Part shown: positions 57,504 to 64,000 of the stretch, piece after piece
Layout: each line of letters begins with the position of its first letter
How positions within the stretch are numbered: the first letter of the stretch is position 1
Assembly: GCA_964017155.1 (NCBI GenBank)
Contig: OZ024862.1
Location: forward strand, 46,579,874 to 46,643,873
Source of the DNA: Oasisia sp. SBJ-2009
Lineage: Eukaryota > Annelida > Polychaeta > Sabellida > Siboglinidae
DNA: 64,000 bases
Direction: 5' to 3'
Notes under the pieces: model-generated
The model's input: only the letters and a program-made list of their open reading frames with translations
Told to the model about the DNA's origin: nothing
Databases searched by the model: none
Made by a program: the position numbers and the translations under genes

Positions 57504-59223
57504 TTTGCATCAAAAAAAATTTGGTATGGTCGATATGATTCCTCTTAGTTGCGTGTCTCAATTGTACAGTGATGCGCATGTTTATATGCTTCTAACTAAT
57601 GAAATGCTATACAGAACCTTTATGCTTATAGATGCATTTTGTGATCATCAGACATGTTAAAATAATTTTGCGCAGTATTGGTTTTATTCAAGTGGTGCAT
57701 CTATGTTGGCATTGGTCATCTGTCGCTGGTAGATAGATGCATTAGAACGTGTGTGTCAATGACACTGACACAAACAATACTGTCGTATTCATTAATCACA
57801 TTTACCAAAAAAACTGTTAATCACTGCATGGTTGTAGTTACCCAGTTTGTTATTATAAAAAGGCCAATGGACTGAGAAACCACAAGAATACCAGAGTGCG
57901 CATTAGGAAGTATTGCCTATGTGATTTGTTCTGTTTTTGCTGCCGTGCATTTACTGTTGAGAGTTGGCAGTTTATATTGCCAAATGCTATATTTCCAGTG
58001 AAGATTGTGTAATACTTGAACAGTATGTATTGATTCTAATGTGTTATTTCTTGTTTCTGTTATGAAACAGGTACTTTTTGTGAATGCATGTGTACCAGAC
58101 CAGCTCTTTAAACACAACAACCGTAGTATATAAAATAAAAGTGGTATTTCAATAATTGTATATCTAGGTAAGCATCCTTTCTTTTTTCTGTGATGCCCCC
58201 CATGAAATGTTATCTACTACAGCTGTATAGACATACGTTTTCACTTGAGTATTAACTGTAATTTAATTTCTTTCATGTTATATAACATTCACTGGTAGAG
58301 ATAGAAACATGCTAAGTGCTTAATTCATACTTGGGACTATTCTTTTATAGTAAACAAGCTTGGATCAATGAACCTGATAGTGCTATTAAAAGTTAATTCT
58401 CGGGATACATACAAGAATTGTCTCGGCTATATCCGATAGGGGAAGCTACCTACATACGAACGCGCAAGTAAAGCGCCAGCGAACGCAGTCTGGAGGTGCA
58501 ATATAATTTACGCACGCTTATTTTGGAATGTTTACACAAACAATACTGAACACGTTATAACTGACGAAAGTATACACTGCAGCGAAATTACACATAAACA
58601 TGATAGCATTATGAAAGTCAAGAATACAGCCGTCTGCCTATAAACTCGCAACTGCACCCGTTTGTTTAGCTGTCAATACTTTCGAACTGCACCACACCAT
58701 TTCCGAAATATTGCGGTCAATCGTGTCTCCAATTCCAACGCTATGCTTATTAGTACAGAATGGGGAGAGTCTTGTATAAGGCGATACCAAATACGACAAA
58801 ATACTGTTCTAAAATGTATTTAGCGTGGTACACTACACAATAGTTTTATTATATATATTATAATGACGATAGGTTTTGTTACTGTGGTTGACATTACATA
58901 GACGGGCACCGCTAAGTAAAGGCCCTACATAAAAACTGATAAAAAGAAAGCGCAATGGCAAAATGCGCATCTCACGTTAGGGGGTCTACATTTCAAACGC
59001 ACGGTGCTGCGATTGTTTCTTCAGAGTGGTATAGGTTATGTTTTTAATCGTTCGAAATTGATCAAATTAAGGCTTTCGAAGTTACTTTCAATCATACTTA
59101 GGCGACTCACACGTAGGTTCTCCTGTTCTTTTCATGACATCAAGCGACGGGCTTTCGCCGTCCGGAACGATCTTTCGTAATTGTTTGGGATCATATTCCA
59201 GTTGATTTCCATTTTTGCCAGAT

Positions 59224-59226
<3 letters not shown>

Positions 59227-59261
<35 letters not shown>

Positions 59262-59300
59262 TATATATATATCGTTGTTGTATTAATTTATATATATATA

Positions 59301-59357
<57 letters not shown>
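59227..59357. repeat. (TA)n microsatellite pair
   Basis: Two TA tracts separated by a short unique segment (CGTTGTTGTATTAATT). Confidence 0.95.
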
Positions 59358-59986
59358 CATACAATAAACAACACACGCAACGCGCGTGCGTGCGGGTGTA
59401 GTTTTGTGTCTGTTTTGATGATGGCAGGGCCTACGTACTGCACCCTATTGGACATAGTCCTTGGAACACTGCTGATGGGTTTTTCCTATCCTCACTCGTA
59501 GGTTCTACACCCACTTCTGCGTCGCGTTCCCTATAGAGATGTATGCCTAGGTTCCGAGGTCAGGGAAGTTCTTGATGCACAAGTCATGGACATGTAGCTC
59601 GATCACAATGCGAGGGTGAGACTATAACCAACTGACTTTACTTTTATTTGTCTTAATAATTAATAATAATAATTTATTTCTCATAGTTCTTCTCATAGTT
59701 CATTCGTAATCCAGCCATCGCGTATATTGTTGAACAAATTATTGGTCATCTCTTGCAGTATCTCCGGCGAAACCATACAGTATTTATTATAAATGTTCAG
59801 CCAATGAGACAGTTGGCATATATATATCGATCATATGTAACAATTAAGATTAAACATTAATAAATTAACTCCATTATAGTGTACGTGGATCTAATAATTA
59901 TTTGACTCTATGGTGGTGAGGTCCCCATCCAATCGATGGATCCCCATTAAATTGTTAGTGTGAGTGCGTACGACGCTCGCGCGTGA

Positions 59987-60017
<31 letters not shown>

Positions 60018-60323
60018 TTATTCGAATAATGTGTGTTCTTTTCGACATACCAACATATAGCGACATTTTAGACAAAAAAATAATAATAGTATAATTACCA
60101 TTTAGTATAGTATTAATAAAAACGGTGTAAATTAAGTAGTTTCAAAACAATTATAGACAATAATAATAATAAAAAAATAGTTTACAAAATTAGTTGGTGT
60201 CATAAAATGTATACGTACAGTCAATTCGTCCAGAACATGTCCAGGGAAAGTCCACATGTATTACTCAAAGTAAGCTTTACAAAGATGTATTTTCAGTGTT
60301 GTCTGTAAAAAGCTATATATATA

Positions 60324-60487
<164 letters not shown>

Positions 60488-60797
60488 TATATAGAGAGAA
60501 GGGGGTCTATATATAGGCTACCATTCGTTGCTGTTAATGGGTGTGCGTGCGTATGTGTGTGCGAGCGTGCGCGCGTATGTGTACGAATTTAGACTTCTAA
60601 AATGGCTTTAAAAAGAAAAATACCCCGTTTAAACGCGTGATCACATAGAATACTTTTTGTATATCAATTTAATTGTCCTATTTCTACCTGCACGATCATA
60701 ACAACGGCCGATATATTAAAACTACAGTTGCTTTTATGAAGACAAAAACAATCAAATATACTTACTAAAATATCCATAATAATTATAAGGTATATCC

Positions 60798-60841
<44 letters not shown>

Positions 60842-61629
60842 TTTAGCCTTTTAAATAAGTATTGCGTTATATGATGACATTGCCAGTGCCTTTTTATTTG
60901 TTGTCCAATGTATGTTTTATTTTTTAATACCATTACAAAATGTATGTGGCCTACGAAGAACACAATTGGTGGATAAATATATATAGTTAACCTATGACAA
61001 AAACTCATGGTCTAAATATGCCGAACGTCGACGCTAAAAATATTCAACCGCACTGTCCAACCTTCCGATATTATGATCCGTGACAGCAGAATATGCTTTC
61101 CAGCGCGCATAATTAATAGAATACTTTTAATTGTCCCCGCGCCAATGATGTGGCTGGGGCCGGTATAGGCGCCCAGTTATATTATATCCTATATATCTGC
61201 GAGCCGGTCGAATGTGGCCCATTGTGTAAAAAAAAAACACGACACAAATATCCGGAGCAATGGCAACCGGCAAAATTACGCTACACCCAAAGATACTACA
61301 CAATGAAGCTTAGTGAATTCTATATGTAGCGGCGGCTATACTAGTCTACTCCGTCCGGTGGCCCTTCCACAGTGACAAGTCGGCGGCATGCAGTCGGCCC
61401 TGGGCGTGCCTGGTTCGCCTCAGACCGCCTGCACGCGCATGTGTAACGCAGTAGGCCATATATTGACCTTATTTTGTAATCTGTTCATAAACAGTTAAAT
61501 CGGTCTTTATAATCCCTGTAAATAAACAAGAAGATTGTTGTCTTGCAAAACCAAAAAAATAATAAGCACGGTGCAAATGCAGAAACAATGCCGTCTATGA
61601 AATCGCCAAATCAATTAATTATGTAAATC

Positions 61630-62160
61630 AATTGGTACGTCAGACGAACGACAGCGCGCCTGCGCCTAGCCGGTATACCGTCCTACGGGGTCCAACGGAG
61701 GCGAAGCACGGGAGCCGCACCCTTACCAAGGTGGATGTGTTGTTGATATTTATGAATAGCTTTCTATACAATAATTTTCTGTTTTATGGTGAATTGGAAC
61801 AACCAGGGGTGTGGTGTACTTTTGTAGGGTAAGTATGCTGCTTGGTAAATCCCTGTGTGGTACGTCTCAGAGACACAGGCGCACCTACGTGCTACGGTCA
61901 AATTAACGCCGATTCTTCTTGTGAATTTGCTTTTATCTTGGCTGTCATTTTTCGGGCGTGCCGAAGTCGGGTCGTGAATCGTTTTGTGCCAGGTACTCGA
62001 GGGAGTTGCGGGGTGAATACTACTCGTATATGTTGTTCGCAAGGGCAGAAAGCGCTGTGAATTTTTGCATTGTCTGCCGGTGACGATAGTGGGAAGCCAT
62101 TTTGCTGAGCTTCATGTAATGTAATCGTCGATCAATATATATGCCATGAAAAGGAAACCA
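61630..62160 (+). promoter_or_regulatory. Candidate promoter / non-coding first exon region of the Gbeta gene
   Basis: The most CpG-containing stretch in the right-hand desert, with YY1-like words (GGAAGCCATTTTG at 62093; AAGACGGCGGCCAT at 62160). It is about 1.4 kb upstream of the first coding exon. That exon itself starts after a splice acceptor, so a 5' UTR exon must lie upstream. Confidence 0.35.
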
Positions 62161-63553
62161 AGACGGCGGCCATATATGACACAAGCCCACTGTTTTCTAT
62201 TAAACGAACGGTTTAAAGACTGATATGTCGGAATCATGAAGCTAGCAATATAGCTCGAAGAACGTAGAACATCCTCGCATAAAAAATCAGGTACGATTGT
62301 AGCAAATCGTTAAGATCTTGGTGCAACATGTCACAATCTAGAATATGGAACTTGGAAGCCATGTTTTGTTTTCGCGGTGAGGTATGTCGTTTCGTGAAAA
62401 ACCTCATTGCTGTGGTTCTGCTAAACCACTGCATGTGGTTTATGACGAATAAAGGGAGAATAGAGCAGTGCTTATTTGTTATCGATGTAATTTGCTTCCG
62501 TAGCCTTGTTCAGTCATCCATTTTGGATTTGGATCTATTTTGTTCCCAGCATCATTTATTCAATTTCAGGTACTAGTCTAAATATAGCATAGAAAAGACT
62601 ATACAGCAATTTCTTATTCAAAAGTCATGCCAGTAATTAATACACCATATTAACTACCATGTAATAGTTATGCTTTATATCACAAGCAGAATGTTGACTG
62701 TACAAATATGTACCCTACTCATATTTCATAAAGGTCTACGGTTGAAATGTGTGGGTGTTTTTTTAGCATTGCATTTATTTTGAATACATTTTTTATTTGA
62801 ATAATCACAATTGGCACATTCAGTTGTTTCAACACATATACCATGTAGTTTTATTCAAAATATTTGAAATGCTGATTTGTGAATTCAGATATAACTTCCC
62901 CATGTTTGGAATCCTTATCATGGAGTGATGTGAACTATTCCTATATTGCAAGCTTCTGCCCATAAAATTAAGGTCTTCGAAAAATACATATTTTGGAGGA
63001 GAAAATGTAGGCAATGTTTTGTTTTGTATTATAACTAATATAATGGTTGTACATTTGGACACCTAAAATAATTAAAATCTCTGCTCTGAGAAACACACAG
63101 TGCACAGTAAATTGTGTAAAATCTTAGGGTATCAAAAACATAATAGTATCAAAAATTGCAAATTCTTGTCTTATTCGTTTTAGTTCCAGATTTTTCTTAT
63201 GTTGCTGCTCCAAACTGGTAATGCACACAGGGAATTTTTTTAGATACTCTTTCGTTAGTTGCGTCTACTGCTGTAACATTGCATATGAACACTGTTGAAA
63301 CATCTGAACAATAGACAAATCTGAATGAATAACATATTTGTTAGCTTGATAATAAATAACCTGTTCTGTGTTTGTTTCAGCACCATATGCAAATCTGGCA
63401 AATGTTCTAATTATACATTGCAGGATAGTGGCTGAGGTGGTTGGTGGATTAATACTTCTGATTGTGGTTGTGATGTCATACATTGATGCATGTTTATTTA
63501 TGCTGTCTTTTTTCTCTGTTTCAGATTTGTATTTTCTTTTTTAAAAAGTCACC

Positions 63554-63610
63554 ATGAGTGAATTAGAACAACTAAGGCAGGAGGCTGAGCAGCTTAAAAA
63601 TCAAATTAGG
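63554..63610 (+). CDS. Heterotrimeric G-protein beta subunit (Gbeta1-4 type), first coding exon
   Basis: The exon begins at 63525 after acceptor CTGTTTCAG. The ATG at 63554 has a near-ideal context (GTCACCATGA), and the donor is AGG|GTAAGT after 63610. The 19 encoded residues, MSELEQLRQEAEQLKNQIR, match the start of animal Gbeta1-4 and form its N-terminal coiled coil, which pairs with Ggamma. The exon end coincides with the phase-0 junction I remember for vertebrate GNB genes. The WD40 propeller lies beyond the right edge. The gene works at the plasma membrane as Gbeta-gamma downstream of GPCRs. Invertebrates usually have a single Gbeta1-4 orthologue. Confidence 0.9.
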
Positions 63611-64000
63611 GTAAGTATAGCGTCAGTAGTAGCATGTTGCACAGTTTTGTGCAACTCTATATCGGTAAAAAAATATCAGTACTTAGCAAAGAAGTAGATG
63701 TTCAATGGCAAATATCCCTATATGTATCCATCCTGTGTAATTAATTTTATATATTAAACAAATTTGCTATATTGTATATACCAAAATTGACACCTCATGG
63801 CTATCTTGCATACCATTCCAAACAATAATGTTACCGACCCATCCACAAATTCACAATTTATGTTCTGGGTCACTCAGTATGTGTAGTCTTCAAGCTCTCC
63901 CTAACAATTATTGTACTCGCCATGTTCATGCAACCATCTCTTCAGTATTCCTATGGAGATATTGCCTATTATGTGCACATAATGATGTCACTTGAAAACA
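63611..64000 (+). other. Start of the Gbeta intron
   Basis: AT-rich intron sequence from GTAAGTATAG to the window edge; no exon seen. Confidence 0.7.

Noticed and set aside
58945..59010. Possible tRNA-like head (GCGCAATGGCAAAATGCGC...)
   Set aside because: The B box is poor and no SINE body follows.

Overview
This is a window of AT-rich, intron-rich animal nuclear DNA. Coding exons are short (about 50-170 bp), carry GT-AG splice signals, and are separated by long introns and gene deserts full of simple repeats, minisatellites, SINEs, LINE fragments and small inverted-repeat elements. The gene set (IkB with ankyrin repeats, ING4/5, NOP2 with an AT-AC intron, a Gbeta subunit) is metazoan. The soluble fumarate reductase and the CR1-like LINE fit a marine invertebrate such as a lophotrochozoan or an invertebrate deuterostome. 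I cannot name the species from sequence alone.

Layout. (1) 1-6271, minus strand: the 5' seven coding exons of a mitochondrial flavoprotein of the DMGDH/SARDH/PDPR family; the rest lies beyond the left edge. (2) 6272-7490: a divergent intergenic region. (3) 7491-11274, plus strand: a two-exon soluble fumarate reductase with an N-terminal membrane anchor. (4) 11275-22230: a gene desert with foldback elements and simple repeats. (5) 22234-26560, plus strand: an IkB gene with a kB palindrome, a CRE palindrome and a TATA box just upstream of exon 1. (6) 26561-36210: a desert holding a tRNA-derived SINE, a MITE with a perfect internal hairpin, an inverted LINE remnant and a 5'-truncated LINE with one frameshift. 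(7) 36580-41065, minus strand: a complete seven-exon ING4/5 gene. (8) 41066-41420: a 355-bp head-to-head promoter. (9) 41421-57224, plus strand: a complete 18-exon NOP2 gene. (10) 57225-63524: a desert with a possible CpG-containing promoter. (11) 63554-63610: the first coding exon of a heterotrimeric G-protein beta subunit, which continues past the right edge.

Most notable points. NOP2 carries a U12-type AT-AC intron (donor ATATCCTT, branch site TTTCTTGAC, acceptor AC). This is the class of intron that made human NOP2 (P120) a textbook case. Here the minor-spliceosome intron has been invaded by a dispersed element, one segment of which has expanded into 18 exact 60-bp units. An ING intron minisatellite has amplified its own splice acceptor plus the first exon bases into about 12 decoy acceptors. 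The IkB promoter has the arrangement expected for NF-kB feedback. ING4/5, NOP2 and Gbeta sit side by side, as ING4, NOP2 and GNB3 sit close together on human 12p13.

How the genes work together: there is no operon. Two FAD enzymes (one-carbon/mitochondrial and fumarate reduction) are divergently paired. ING4/5 (chromatin reading) and NOP2 (rRNA methylation and ribosome assembly) share a growth-type bidirectional promoter. Exon coordinates were derived by hand from reading-frame continuity, splice consensus and family similarity.
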